The notes beneath the pieces were generated by a model that searched no databases, was not told where the DNA came from, and was given only the letters and a program-made list of their open reading frames with translations. A DNA stretch of 64,000 nt from positions 1 through 64,000 of the forward strand of contig BJUU01000002.1 in the NCBI GenBank assembly GCA_007988785.1. Reading direction: 5' to 3'. The first letter of the stretch is position 1; every line of letters begins with the position of its first letter. The position numbers were made by a program, and so were the translations under genes. Positions 1 to 10,841 of this stretch are shown here, one piece after another. The stretch is from Agrococcus baldri. GTDB taxonomy: Bacteria; Actinomycetota; Actinomycetes; Actinomycetales; Microbacteriaceae.

Positions 1-219
1 CCACCGTCGACCCCGTCCATGCGACCGCGAGAGGGGCAGACCCACCCACGCGGCCTCGAATGTGTGTTGGGAACAGAGTAACGAAGACCACTGACACGGG
101 TCGGCTCGAGCGGTCGCCTGTGGAGAACTCGGCAGGGCGTCGGCCCGCCCGCGCACGGATGTCGGCGGCAGGGTGTTGGCTGGAGCCAGCGGCTCGGAGA
201 TGCCGGGTCGGGGAAGGCA

Positions 220-624
220 GTGATGCTGCGCGGATTCGCGAACCTCAACCTCGTCGCCGACGATGTGCCAGCGGCGATCGAGTGGTATTCGAAGGTGCTC
301 GACCAGCCGCCCTACTTCGTGCGACCGGAGACCGGTGCGCCCGAGTACGCCGAGTTCCGATTCGGTGACGACGAGGACGAGCTGGCGCTGATGTCGTCGG
401 CCTACCGTCCGAGCCTGAGCGAGCCGGGCGGGGCCGTCATGTCGATGCACGTCGATGACGCCGCGGCATCGCTCGAGCGGCTGCTCGAGCTCGGCGCGAC
501 GGTGCAGCAGCCGCTCATGGAGCGCGGCGAAGGCTGGTGGAACGCGACGGTCGCCGACCCCTTCGGCAACCTGCTCGGCATCATCCAGAGCCCGCACTGG
601 GCTGCGCAGCACGCGAGGGGCTGA
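220..624 (+). CDS. VOC (glyoxalase-fold) family protein
   Basis: This 134-residue protein has a single vicinal-oxygen-chelate fold: an opening beta strand (ANLNLVADDVPAAIEWY, residues 7-23), a central MHVDDAAASLERL segment (76-88) and a closing DPFGNLLGI strand (113-121). The family includes glyoxalases, dioxygenases and resistance proteins. Of the usual metal ligands, Glu45 and His77 are plausible, but the first position is Asn8 or Asn10 and the last strand has Leu-Gly where a Glu is normal. It may therefore bind ligand without catalysing a reaction. GTG at 220 and ATG at 223 are both possible starts. It stands alone and converges on the hypothetical gene that ends at 648. The substrate is unknown. 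Confidence 0.8.
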   Translation: MMLRGFANLNLVADDVPAAIEWYSKVLDQPPYFVRPETGAPEYAEFRFGDDEDELALMSSAYRPSLSEPGGAVMSMHVDDAAASLERLLELGATVQQPLMERGEGWWNATVADPFGNLLGIIQSPHWAAQHARG

Positions 625-647
625 ACCGGCTCCAGACGGGCGGCCCG

Positions 648-1667
648 TCAGCCCAGCGCGCTCCACCCCGTCGGCATGTGGCCCTGCGCCTCGAGCCGGA
701 AGCGCCCGATCGCGGTCGCGGGACGCTTGCGCAGCTTCGCGTTCGACGAGCGCAGCTCCTTGAACGGCTTGCCGTACACCGTCACCTCGCGCGCCGCCTC
801 GTAGGCCTGGTCGGGCCGCTCGCGCGGGATCGTCAGCACGCGGCCGGCCGCCCACTCCGGCTCGCGCGGCATGACGGGCGCCAGCTCGATCGACCCGCCC
901 TCGGGCTCGAGGAACCCGCCGAACGCGACCGGGTCGCCGCCGTCGACGGGGGTGAGCCACCGCATCCACACGCCCGGGTCGAAGTCGGGCAGCGGATGCG
1001 TCGCCGCGGCCTCGAGGGTGCGTCGCGTGCCGACCTGCCAGCGCTGGTACTCGCGATCCTCGCTGCCGTCGAACGCGAACAGCTGCAGATCGAGCAGGGC
1101 GTCGTCGGCGTCGAGGGCGTGCGCCTCGATCGCGAGCGTGTCGGCACGCACGGCGCCGTACGCCCAAGGGTGCAGGGCCTTGCCGAAGCGCGTCGCGGCC
1201 TCGACGATCAGGCCGTCGGTCTCGTCATCGAGCTCGGCCTCGACGCGGAAGGGGATGCCGGCCTCGTCGACCGCCCACAGCCCGTACGGGTTCACCGGCG
1301 CATCTCCCTCGCGCTGCGCGGGCGCATCCTGCAGGAAGCGGTCGGGGGTGGATGCGATGAGCAGGTCGCGCTCGTCAGATTCCCACTCGTCGTCGAGCGT
1401 CGCGTCGGTGCGCACCTCTGCCTGCCGCGGCTCGGGTTCGAGGTCGATCTCGACCACCCAGCCGTATTCCTCGTCGAGGTCGACGACCTGCTTGACGAGG
1501 GTGCTGTAGATGCCGGCGGGGATCTCGCCGGCGTCGTCCGGCACGAGCACGTAGGTGCGCTGCAGCCGGGTCGGCGCGTTGGAGAGCGCGATCTCGACGA
1601 TCGGCCCGCGCCTGGTCTCGAGGAAGCCGTGGATGGGGAAGTCGAGCTCGCCGACGGTCTGGGTCAC
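648..1667 (-). CDS. hypothetical protein, cytoplasmic, 339 aa
   Basis: I do not recognise this protein. The reading frame stays open far upstream, but sequence with a normal acidic, folded-protein composition begins at the GTG at 1667 (VTQTVGELDFPIHGFLE). The sequence before that point is Ala/Thr/Ser-rich antisense noise from the divergent gene at 1735. The product has no signal peptide or membrane span. It is rich in Asp, Glu and Trp, with a conserved-looking C-terminus (KPFKELRSSNAKLRKRPAT). Only 67 bp separate it from the divergent membrane gene, so they probably share a promoter region. Function cannot be assigned. Confidence 0.7.
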   Translation of the reverse strand: MTQTVGELDFPIHGFLETRRGPIVEIALSNAPTRLQRTYVLVPDDAGEIPAGIYSTLVKQVVDLDEEYGWVVEIDLEPEPRQAEVRTDATLDDEWESDERDLLIASTPDRFLQDAPAQREGDAPVNPYGLWAVDEAGIPFRVEAELDDETDGLIVEAATRFGKALHPWAYGAVRADTLAIEAHALDADDALLDLQLFAFDGSEDREYQRWQVGTRRTLEAAATHPLPDFDPGVWMRWLTPVDGGDPVAFGGFLEPEGGSIELAPVMPREPEWAAGRVLTIPRERPDQAYEAAREVTVYGKPFKELRSSNAKLRKRPATAIGRFRLEAQGHMPTGWSALG

Positions 1668-1734
1668 GCTGCAACGGTAGCTCGCGCGAGGTGCCGCCGG
1701 GCGGTTCGTCACCTGCGCGTGGCACGCTGGCGGC

Positions 1735-2115
1735 ATGCGCGGACCAGCAGTGCTCTTCCTCCTCGCGGCGCTCGTGGTCGTCGAGTTCGTCGCCTGGCTG
1801 ATCCTGTCGATGTGGGGCTGGACCATCGGCTCGCAATGGGGTGACACTGCGGGCGCCATCGGCGCGCTCGCCGCGTTCGCGCTCGTCGTGCTCGCGTGGG
1901 CGACGCTCGCCGCGCGCAGGGCCAAGGTGCCGCAGGGCGTGAAGTGGGTCGCCAAGGCGGTCATCCTGGGCGGCGCCGTCGCCACGCTCGCCGCGACCGG
2001 TCAGATCCCGGCCGCCATCGGGCTCGGCGTCGTCACGCTCGTGCTCGTGCTGGTGTGCGAGACGAAGCCCGTGCGCGAGACGCTCGACGTGCTCGCGAAG
2101 CCGCGGGAGGCGTAG
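1735..2115 (+). CDS. small four-helix membrane protein (DUF2568/YrdB-like)
   Basis: The 126-residue product is almost all membrane. Hydrophobic spans lie at roughly residues 4-24, 38-59, 69-88 and 91-109, with a basic loop (ARRAKVPQGVKW) between helices two and three. Size and topology resemble the DUF2568 (YrdB) family of small integral membrane proteins, whose role is unknown. The ATG at 1735 directly precedes the first helix. It is divergent from the hypothetical gene at 648-1667 and converges on treZ, with only 3 bp between the stop codons. The family assignment is tentative; the coding and membrane calls are firm. Confidence 0.7.
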   Translation: MRGPAVLFLLAALVVVEFVAWLILSMWGWTIGSQWGDTAGAIGALAAFALVVLAWATLAARRAKVPQGVKWVAKAVILGGAVATLAATGQIPAAIGLGVVTLVLVLVCETKPVRETLDVLAKPREA

Positions 2116-2118
2116 GGC

Positions 2119-3942
2119 TCAGGTCAGCAGCGCGCCGCTGCCGGGCGGCAGCGACAGCTCGCCGGAGACGGCGAGATCCGGATGCGTCTGGAAGCGGATG
2201 CGGCGGTGCGTCACGGGGATGGACTGCGGCTTGGTGCCGAAGTTGATGATGATCTCGGCGGACGCTTCGACACGCTCTGCGCCTGCGGCGCGGAGCGGCG
2301 GCTCCTGAGCCGGTGCGCGCCGAAGGCGCTCGCCGTGTCGAAGGGCAGCGAGCGAGTTCACCCCTCGCAGGAGGCGCAGCACGCCGGCCTCCTCGAAGAC
2401 CTCGACGCGGCCATGGCTCCAGTGCGGGTCGGTGAGCGCCGGGATCTCGCGCCGCAGCCCGGCCAGCTGCCGGTACCCGTCGAGCACGCGCGCGTGCCGC
2501 TCGCGCCGCAGCTCGGCCCAGTCGAGCTTCGAGCGCTCGAACGAGCCCGGATCCTGCGGGTCGGGCACGACCGACGGATCCCACCCCATCCGCTCGAACT
2601 CCGCGAGCCTGCCCTCGCCGGTGAGCCGGCCGAGCTCGGGCTCGGGGTGCGAGGTGAAGAACTGGAACGGCGTCGACGCGGCCCACTCCTCCCCCATGAA
2701 CAGCATCGGCGTCGACGGCCCGGCGTACAGCAGCAGCGCCGCGCACAGCAGCCGCGACTCCTCGAGCGCCTCGGTGATGCGGTCGCCGCGGGCGCGGTTG
2801 CCGATCTGGTCGTGGTTCTGCGCGCTCACGACCAGCCGCCACGAGAGCGAGCGCTCGATGTCGATCGGATGCCCGTGCTCGCGCTCCCGGAAGGAGGAGT
2901 AGGTGCCGTCGTGGAAGAAGCCGCGCTCGAGCGCCTTCGCGAGCGCGCCGAGCGGCGCGAAATCCTCGTAGTAGCCGTGCGTCTCGCCCGTGAGCGCCAC
3001 GTGCAGGCCGTGGTGGAAGTCGTCGGACCACTGCGCATCGAGCCCCCAGCCGCCCGCCTCCCGCGGCGTGATGAGGGTCGGGTCGTTCAGGTCGCTCTCG
3101 GCGATGAGCTCGAGCGGCCTGCCCAGGTGGGCCGCGAGCGCCGCGGTCTCGATCGCCATCTGCTCGAGGATGTGCGTCTCGGCCGCGTCGTGCAGCGCGT
3201 GCACGGCGTCGAGCCGCAGCGCATCCACGTGCATGTCCTCGAACCAGAAGCGCACGTTGTCGAGCACGTACCGGCGCACCTCGGGCTCGGCCAGGTTGAC
3301 GTGCTCGCCCCACGTCGAGCGGCCCTCGCTCGCGAGGTACGGCCCGAAGCGCGGCAGGTAGTTGCCGCTCGGCCCGAGGTGGTTGTAGACGACGTCCTGC
3401 ACCACCGCGAGGCCCGCCGCGTGCGCCGCCTCGACGAAGCGCTGGTAGGCGGCCGGGCCGCCGTAGCCCTCGTGCACCGCGAACCAGGCGACACCGTCGT
3501 AGCCCCAGTTGTGCGTGCCGTTGAAGCCGTTCACGGGCAGCAGCTCGACGTGCGTCACGCCGATCTCGAGCAGGTGGTCGAGCCGCTCGGCCGCGGCGTC
3601 GAGCGTGCCCTCGCGCGTGAACGTGCCCACGTGCAGCTCGTACAGCACGCCGCCGGCGATCGGCCGGCCCGTCCAGCCGCCGTCATCCCAGGCACGGGCG
3701 GATGCGTCCCACACGCGGGAGCGCTCGTGCACCCCGCGCGGCTGCCGCCGCGAGCGCGGGTCGGGCAGCACGGCGTCGTCGTCGCCGACCTGGAATCCGT
3801 AGTCGCCTGCCGGGGCGAGCGCCTGCCACCAGCCGCCGTCGTCGCGCAGCATCTCGGTCGAGGCGTCGCCCGCGACGACGCGCATGCGCTCGGCGCCCGG
3901 CGCCCAGACCCGGTACTCGTGCAGCTCGCTCACATGCGCCAT
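2119..3942 (-). CDS. treZ: malto-oligosyltrehalose trehalohydrolase
   Basis: TreZ hydrolyses the terminal maltooligosyl-trehalose linkage and releases free trehalose, the last step of the TreY-TreZ pathway from glycogen. The protein (607 residues from the ATG at 3942) starts with the TreZ E-set domain ([14 protein letters not shown]) and continues into a GH13 barrel. Catalytic residues are visible: nucleophile Asp245 in [12 protein letters not shown], acid/base Glu282 in [10 protein letters not shown] and transition-state Asp378 in [11 protein letters not shown]. An upstream in-frame ATG at 4017 would add 25 low-complexity residues and overlap the preceding gene, so I prefer 3942. It is the last gene of the minus-strand glgX-treY-membrane protein-treZ operon. 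Confidence 0.95.
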   Translation of the reverse strand: MAHVSELHEYRVWAPGAERMRVVAGDASTEMLRDDGGWWQALAPAGDYGFQVGDDDAVLPDPRSRRQPRGVHERSRVWDASARAWDDGGWTGRPIAGGVLYELHVGTFTREGTLDAAAERLDHLLEIGVTHVELLPVNGFNGTHNWGYDGVAWFAVHEGYGGPAAYQRFVEAAHAAGLAVVQDVVYNHLGPSGNYLPRFGPYLASEGRSTWGEHVNLAEPEVRRYVLDNVRFWFEDMHVDALRLDAVHALHDAAETHILEQMAIETAALAAHLGRPLELIAESDLNDPTLITPREAGGWGLDAQWSDDFHHGLHVALTGETHGYYEDFAPLGALAKALERGFFHDGTYSSFREREHGHPIDIERSLSWRLVVSAQNHDQIGNRARGDRITEALEESRLLCAALLLYAGPSTPMLFMGEEWAASTPFQFFTSHPEPELGRLTGEGRLAEFERMGWDPSVVPDPQDPGSFERSKLDWAELRRERHARVLDGYRQLAGLRREIPALTDPHWSHGRVEVFEEAGVLRLLRGVNSLAALRHGERLRRAPAQEPPLRAAGAERVEASAEIIINFGTKPQSIPVTHRRIRFQTHPDLAVSGELSLPPGSGALLT

Positions 3943-3970
3943 CGTTGCATCGTCGGGCGCGCGCCGCGAG

Positions 3971-4411
3971 TCATCGCCGCGGCTCGCGCGCGGCTCGCGC
4001 GCTGTCGAACCAGTCACTCGAGCTCGGCAGGAACAGCACGCCGGCCAGCAGCAGCCAGACGGCCGACAGCGCGAGGGCCGTGAGCGCGTCGCCCGTCGCG
4101 ATGCTGCCGACGACCCGGCTGATGGCCGTCGCGCCCGCGATCGCCAGCAGCGCCCAGCGGCCGGCCGCCCGGCCCTTCGTCGCGGCGATGAGCGCGATCG
4201 CCTGCGCGATGACGACGGCGGATGCGGCGAGCAGCGGCACGAGCGCCGGCCCGGTCGCGGGATACCGGGGCACGCCCGTCGCGAGCAGCCCGAGCGCGGT
4301 CGGGTCGACGCCCTCGGGCTCGATGCCGGCGACCGCCAGCACCAGCAGCACGGCGCAGCCGAGCACGAGCACGACGTGCGCCCGGAAGCTCGCGGTGAGC
4401 CAGCCGGTCAC
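3971..4411 (-). CDS. small membrane protein inside the treY-treZ operon
   Basis: This 146-residue integral membrane protein has about four hydrophobic spans (roughly residues 9-30, 50-77, 86-105 and 109-127). It starts at a GTG that shares four bases (GTGA) with the treY stop, so translation is probably coupled to treY, and it ends 28 bp before the treZ start. I do not recognise a family. Its placement between two cytosolic trehalose enzymes suggests a link to trehalose metabolism or osmotic stress, but nothing in the residues shows a transport motif. A passenger gene is equally possible. Confidence 0.8.
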   Translation of the reverse strand: MTGWLTASFRAHVVLVLGCAVLLVLAVAGIEPEGVDPTALGLLATGVPRYPATGPALVPLLAASAVVIAQAIALIAATKGRAAGRWALLAIAGATAISRVVGSIATGDALTALALSAVWLLLAGVLFLPSSSDWFDSARAAREPRR

Positions 4412-6765
4412 TGCGCGTCTCGGACGGCGGGGGTCGTGAGCAGGGCGACCGGCAGCGCGCCGAGCAGCACCCCGAGCGGCACCTCGCCGCCGGCGATCGC
4501 GCGGCCGGTGAGCAGCTCGCGCCACTCGCCCTCCGGCAGCCGGATGCTCGTCTCGCCCCACCCGCCGCGCGCCTCGAGCGCGATCGGCAGCCGTGTCGCG
4601 ACCGCGATCGCGCCGCCGCGGTCGTAGGCGATCACGTGCTCGGCGGCGTCGCCGCGCGCCAGCAGCGGCGCGTAGCCCTCGAAGCGCTCGGGGTGCGCCC
4701 GGCGCAGGCGCAGCGCCTCGCGCACGAGCCGGGTCTTCGCGACCTCGAGCGACCGTTCGCCCGCCGGCCATTCACCCGACAGCGGCGCGCGCGCGGAATC
4801 GCGCAGCGCATCCATGTGATCCCAATCCACGGGGCGCCGGTTGTCGGGGTCGACGAGCGAGCGCTCGAGCCCCTCGGAGCCCTGGTAGACGTCGGGGAAG
4901 CCGGGGATCGTGAGGTTCAGCAGCTTCGCCGAGAGCACGTTGGCGCGGAAGCCCTCCTCGGTCTCGGCGAGGAAGCCCTCGATCGCGTTGCTCGCCGGCT
5001 GCATGACGACGTTGCGCACCAGCTCGGCCAGGTGCGCCTCCCAGCCGGTGTCGGGATCGGTCCAGTGCGTGTGGGCGTCGCCCTCGCGGGCGGCCTTGCG
5101 CATGTAGGCGACCAGGCGATCCTCGCTCGCCGGCCAGGCGCCGACCACCGCCTGCAGCAGCAGGTTGACGAAGGCGCGGCCCTCGGCGGGCGCGAAGACC
5201 AGCAGCTTGTCGAGCAGCCCCTCCCAGGTGCTCGGCAGCTCGGAGATCGTGGTGATGCGCGCCCGCACATCCTCCCCGCGCTTCGTGTCGTGCGTCGAGA
5301 GGGCGTTCATGGCGTGCGGCCACTCGGCCTGCCGGCGCCCCATGAGCGCGTGGAAGGCCGGCACGTCGATCGCGAACACCTCGGGGTCGCCGCCCACCTC
5401 GTTGAGGCTCGTGAGCCGCGAGTAGCGGTAGAAGGCGGTGTCCTCGACGCCCTTCGCCATCACCATGCCGCTCGTCTGCTGGAACCGCAGGGCGGCCGGC
5501 TGGCGGGCGTTGCCGAGCACCGGCAGCAGCGCGTCGACGGTGGCGGCGAGCTCCGGCCGGTGCCGCCTCGCCCGCTCGGCGGCGGCCCCGAGGTGCTCGA
5601 GGCCATCCGGCAGGTAGGAGCGGTAGACGGGGAAGCAGGCGAGCAGCTCGGCGATCGCGTCGGCGACCGGCGCGCCCTCGCCGCTGAGCGCCGGGCCGAT
5701 GCCCTCGGCGGCCAGCACCTCGCGCTCGAGCCGCAGCACCTCGGCGCGCAGGATGGTGTCGGCGATGCGCCGCTTGGTGCGGTGCGTCATCGCCGCCCAG
5801 TCGACGCTCTCGCCGCCCCGCAGCTCGGCGTCGATCGCATCGAGCGCGTCGGCCGCCGAGCCGTCGGTGAGCACCCGGTCGATGGCGCCGAGCGTGTCGT
5901 AGCCGGTGGTGCCGGCCGTCGCCCAGCGCGGCAGCTGCTCGCCGGGCTCGAGGATCTTCTCGACCAGCACGAAGGCGCCGCCCGTGAGCCGATCGAGGTC
6001 GTCGAGGTAGCCGGCCGGGTCGCGCAGCCCGTCGGGGTGGTCGACGCGCAGCCCCTGCACGAGCCGCTGGTCGAACCAGCGCTCGATCTCGACGTGCGTC
6101 GCCTCGAACACCTCGGGCAGCTCGACCCGCACCGCGGCGAGCGATGAGACGGCGAAGAAGCGCCGGTAGTTGAGCCGGTCGTCGCCGAGCCTCCAGTGCG
6201 CGAGCCGGTAGTGCTGGCGCTCGAGCACCTCCTGCGGGGTGCCGTCGCCGGTGCCGGGCGCGACCGGCAGCCTCGTCTCCCAGTAGCGCAGCGACTCGCG
6301 GTCGTCGGCGAGGCTCAGGTTGGCGACCGTGCCGTCGTCAGACCAGTCGGCGTCGCCGACGATCGGCAGCAGCAGCCGGCCCCCGCCCGCATCCCAGTCG
6401 ATGTCGAAGGCATCCGCCAGCGGGCTCTCGCGGCCGTCGCGCAGCACCTGCCACCACCAGCTGTTGTGCTCCGGCGTGGCGACGCCCATGTGGTTGGGCA
6501 CGATGTCGACCAGCACGCCCATGCCGAGCCTGCGCGCCTCGGCGGCCAGCGCTTCCAGCCCCTCCTCGCCGCCGCGCGCGGGGTCGATGCGCGTGTGCGA
6601 GACGACGTCGTAGCCGTGGTCGCTGCCCGGCTCGGCCTGCAGGATGGGCGAGAGGTAGACCCAGTCGACGCCGAGGTCGGCGAGCGCCTCGAGCCGCCCG
6701 GCCGCGTCGAAGAGGGTGAAGGCTTCGCTGATCTGCAGTCGATACGTGCTCTGCGGCGTGCGCAC
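4408..6765 (-). CDS. treY: malto-oligosyltrehalose synthase
   Basis: TreY is an intramolecular transglucosylase that converts the reducing end of a maltodextrin to an alpha,alpha-1,1 linkage, giving maltooligosyltrehalose for TreZ. The 785-residue length is normal for the family. It opens with the diagnostic STYRLQ motif (residues 6-11), then YLSPIL (38-42), GSDHGYDV and DIVPNHM (87-93). The GH13 nucleophile is Asp242 in LRVDHPDGL and the acid/base is Glu269 in FVLVEKIL. The ATG at 6765 sits 8 bp after the glgX stop, consistent with one transcript. The downstream membrane gene overlaps its stop codon by 4 bp. Confidence 0.96.
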   Translation of the reverse strand: MRTPQSTYRLQISEAFTLFDAAGRLEALADLGVDWVYLSPILQAEPGSDHGYDVVSHTRIDPARGGEEGLEALAAEARRLGMGVLVDIVPNHMGVATPEHNSWWWQVLRDGRESPLADAFDIDWDAGGGRLLLPIVGDADWSDDGTVANLSLADDRESLRYWETRLPVAPGTGDGTPQEVLERQHYRLAHWRLGDDRLNYRRFFAVSSLAAVRVELPEVFEATHVEIERWFDQRLVQGLRVDHPDGLRDPAGYLDDLDRLTGGAFVLVEKILEPGEQLPRWATAGTTGYDTLGAIDRVLTDGSAADALDAIDAELRGGESVDWAAMTHRTKRRIADTILRAEVLRLEREVLAAEGIGPALSGEGAPVADAIAELLACFPVYRSYLPDGLEHLGAAAERARRHRPELAATVDALLPVLGNARQPAALRFQQTSGMVMAKGVEDTAFYRYSRLTSLNEVGGDPEVFAIDVPAFHALMGRRQAEWPHAMNALSTHDTKRGEDVRARITTISELPSTWEGLLDKLLVFAPAEGRAFVNLLLQAVVGAWPASEDRLVAYMRKAAREGDAHTHWTDPDTGWEAHLAELVRNVVMQPASNAIEGFLAETEEGFRANVLSAKLLNLTIPGFPDVYQGSEGLERSLVDPDNRRPVDWDHMDALRDSARAPLSGEWPAGERSLEVAKTRLVREALRLRRAHPERFEGYAPLLARGDAAEHVIAYDRGGAIAVATRLPIALEARGGWGETSIRLPEGEWRELLTGRAIAGGEVPLGVLLGALPVALLTTPAVRDAQ

Positions 6766-6773
6766 GGGGCTCC

Positions 6774-8993
<2,220 letters not shown>

Positions 8994-9048
8994 GCAGCCG
9001 AGTGTAGGTCGCCGGCGTCTGCGCGGGCTGTGGGCGGCGGCGCCGGCG

Positions 9049-9089
9049 TTGCCGTGCGGACCGCTCCGAGATATCTTGACGTCAAGATA
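9049..9089 (+). promoter_or_regulatory. tam promoter with 18-bp perfect palindromic operator
   Basis: TTGCCG (9049-9054), a 17-bp spacer and TATCTT (9072-9077) form a plausible -35/-10 pair. The -10 hexamer lies inside a perfect 18-bp palindrome, TATCTTGACGTCAAGATA (9072-9089). GGAGGA (9095-9100) then precedes the ATG at 9104. Occupancy of the palindrome would block the promoter. The half-site geometry suits a MarR-family dimer. In Streptomyces the MarR protein TamR controls tam and responds to trans-aconitate, so a TamR homologue is the obvious candidate. No such gene is adjacent here. Confidence 0.7.
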
Positions 9090-9103
9090 CTTCTGGAGGA
9101 ACG

Positions 9104-9958
9104 ATGGCGAGCACTCCCACCCCGGACCCTGCCGGCCCGGACACTGCCACCCCGGATCCTGGCACCCCGGATCCTGGCACCCCGGATACCTGGGATCCGC
9201 AGCGGTACCTGGCCTACGCCGACGAGCGGGGCCGCCCCTTCGTCGAGCTCGTCGCCCGGATCGGCGCCGAGCGGCCCGCTCGGGTCGCCGACCTCGGCTG
9301 CGGACCCGGCAACCTCACGCGGCTGCTCGCCGAGCGATGGCCTGCCGCGTACGTGACCGGGGTGGACGCATCCGCCGCCATGATCGAGCGGGCCGAGGCC
9401 GATCAGCAGGTCGACCACCCGGGCATCGAGTGGCAGCTCGCCGACGCGCGCGAGTGGCAGCCAGAGGCGCAGCTCGACGTGCTGGTGACGAACGCGACGC
9501 TGCAGTGGATCCCCGATCACCTGGCGCTGCTGCCGCGCCTGACCGGCATGCTCGCGCCGGGCGGCTGGTTCGCGATGCAGGTGCCGGGCAACTTCGCCGA
9601 GCCGAGCCACACGCTGCGCGATGAGGTCGCCGCGCTCCCGGCGTTCGCCGAGCACACCGGCACGGCGCAGCGGCCCGCATCGCACGACGCGGTCGACTAC
9701 CTGCGGGCGCTCACCGCACTCGGCCTCGAGGCCGACGCGTGGGAGACCACCTACCTGCACGTGCTGCGGGGACCGGATGCCGTGTTCGAGTGGGTGCGCG
9801 CGACCGGTGCGCGGCCGGTGCTGCAGGCACTGCCGGATGCGCTGCGCCCCGCCTTCGAGGAGGAGTTCAAGGCGCGGCTGCGCGAGGCCTACCCCGCTGA
9901 CGAGGCCGGCCGCGTGGTGCTGCCGTTCCGCCGCGTGTTCGCCGTGGGGCGCGCGTGA
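9104..9958 (+). CDS. tam: trans-aconitate 2-methyltransferase
   Basis: Tam methylates trans-aconitate, a spontaneous isomer of cis-aconitate that inhibits aconitase, using S-adenosylmethionine. The class I methyltransferase core begins around residue 30 with the Tam-type WDPQRYLAYADERGRPF segment. It contains the SAM-binding motif VADLGCGPGN (61-70) and NATLQWIPDH (130-139), close to the E. coli enzyme. The protein is 284 residues against about 252 in E. coli. The extra N-terminal 30 residues are a Pro/Asp/Thr repeat (PDPGTPDPGTPD) encoded by a short tandem DNA repeat. A strong SD (GGAGGA) fixes the ATG at 9104. The stop overlaps the next gene by four bases. Confidence 0.9.
   Translation: MASTPTPDPAGPDTATPDPGTPDPGTPDTWDPQRYLAYADERGRPFVELVARIGAERPARVADLGCGPGNLTRLLAERWPAAYVTGVDASAAMIERAEADQQVDHPGIEWQLADAREWQPEAQLDVLVTNATLQWIPDHLALLPRLTGMLAPGGWFAMQVPGNFAEPSHTLRDEVAALPAFAEHTGTAQRPASHDAVDYLRALTALGLEADAWETTYLHVLRGPDAVFEWVRATGARPVLQALPDALRPAFEEEFKARLREAYPADEAGRVVLPFRRVFAVGRA
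9149..9193 (+). repeat. 15-bp tandem repeat in the tam N-terminus
   Basis: The unit ACCCCGGATCCTGGC occurs perfectly at 9149-9163 and 9164-9178, followed by a degenerate third copy to 9193. It encodes repeated Thr-Pro-Asp-Pro-Gly. The repeat is in frame, so copy-number change by slippage would alter only the length of the disordered N-terminal tail of Tam. Confidence 0.9.
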
Positions 9959-10344
9959 TCGGCCTGCATCACGTGCAGTTGGCTGCGCCCGTCGGCGGCG
10001 AGGATGCGGCGCGCTCGTTCTGGGTGGACGGCCTCGGATTGGCCGAGGTCGACAAGCCCGAGGCGCTGCGGGCGAAGGGCGGCTGCTGGTTCCGCGCCAC
10101 CGACCGCGGACGCGTGACAGCCGAGATCCACATCGGCATCGAGGAGCCGTTCGCGCCAGCCAGGAAGGCGCACCCCGCGCTCGTGGTCGGGGACCCGACC
10201 GCGCTCGACACGCTCGCCGTGCGGCTGCGCGCGACCGGCTTCACGGTCGACGAGCGCGAGCGCACGACCTTCGAGGGCTACCTGCGCTTCCACACGGTCG
10301 ATCCCTTCGGCAACCGAGTCGAGGTGCTGGCGCGGCTGGCGTGA
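9955..10344 (+). CDS. VOC family protein, glyoxalase/bleomycin-resistance type
   Basis: The 129-residue product begins IGLHHVQLAAPVGGEDAARSF, a canonical VOC opening with a metal-ligand His near residue 6. It continues with a mid-protein WFRATDRGRVTAEIHIG strand and ends DPFGNRVEVLA, where Glu is the usual last ligand. It therefore looks metal-competent, unlike the protein at 220-624. The GTG start overlaps the tam stop (GTGA), so it is co-translated with tam under the palindromic operator. A role in removing or modifying a reactive small metabolite alongside Tam is an inference from position only. Confidence 0.85.
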   Translation: MIGLHHVQLAAPVGGEDAARSFWVDGLGLAEVDKPEALRAKGGCWFRATDRGRVTAEIHIGIEEPFAPARKAHPALVVGDPTALDTLAVRLRATGFTVDERERTTFEGYLRFHTVDPFGNRVEVLARLA

Positions 10345-10350
10345 GCGCCG

Positions 10351-10824
10351 TCAGTCGCCGACGACCATCTCGTCGCCGCCGGTGATGCGCAGCAGCTCGT
10401 CGTAGCTGAGCATGAAGACGGTCTCGGCGACGCCCGCGGCCGCAGAGAGCTGCGGGTAGTCGCGCAGCGCCACGTCGACGATCGTGCGGATCGGCGCGGG
10501 ATGCCCGAGCGGCGCGACCCCGCCGATCACCTGGCCGGTCGCGGCGCGCACCTGCTGCGGGGTGGCGCGCTCGATCGGCCCGGCGCCGAGCTGCTCCGCG
10601 AGCGCGACCGTGTCGACGCGGTGGCGACCCGACGTCATCACCAGCAGCGGCGCATCCGCCATCCAGAAGATGAGGGAGTTGGCGATCGCGCCCACCTCGA
10701 TGCCGAGCGCCGCCGCCGCGGCCTTCGCCGTGTGCACGCCCTCGGGGAAGTGGATGATCTCGCGCTCGATGCCGAGCTCGCGCAGCTGCGCCTGGATGCC
10801 GGATGCCTTCGCGGGGAGCGCCAT
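10351..10824 (-). CDS. YbaK/EbsC family aminoacyl-tRNA deacylase-like protein
   Basis: Proteins of this family hydrolyse mischarged tRNAs such as Cys-tRNA(Pro). The 157 residues carry the family layout: an N-terminal helix, REIIHFPEGVHTAKAAAAALG, then GAIANSLIFWMADAPLLVMTSG, and the signature VIGGVAPLGHPAPIRTIVD in the C-terminal half. Length matches free-standing YbaK-like proteins. The ATG at 10824 directly precedes the conserved start; sequence further upstream in this frame is antisense to the ABC permease gene. The substrate tRNA cannot be told from sequence. Confidence 0.85.
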   Translation of the reverse strand: MALPAKASGIQAQLRELGIEREIIHFPEGVHTAKAAAAALGIEVGAIANSLIFWMADAPLLVMTSGRHRVDTVALAEQLGAGPIERATPQQVRAATGQVIGGVAPLGHPAPIRTIVDVALRDYPQLSAAAGVAETVFMLSYDELLRITGGDEMVVGD

Positions 10825-10841
10825 GGCTCCATCCTGCCGCC

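Noticed and set aside
1-219. Possible minus-strand gene start at 20 and a DnaA-box-like TGTGGAGAA near 119-127
   Set aside because: The frame leaves the window after six codons and has no SD. The box is single with a mismatch and there is no AT-rich unwinding region. I see nothing else in this stretch.
537-1844. Long plus-strand reading frame opposite the hypothetical gene
   Set aside because: Arg-rich composition and position antisense to a better gene show it is a shadow caused by very high GC; the same holds for many long frames in the window.
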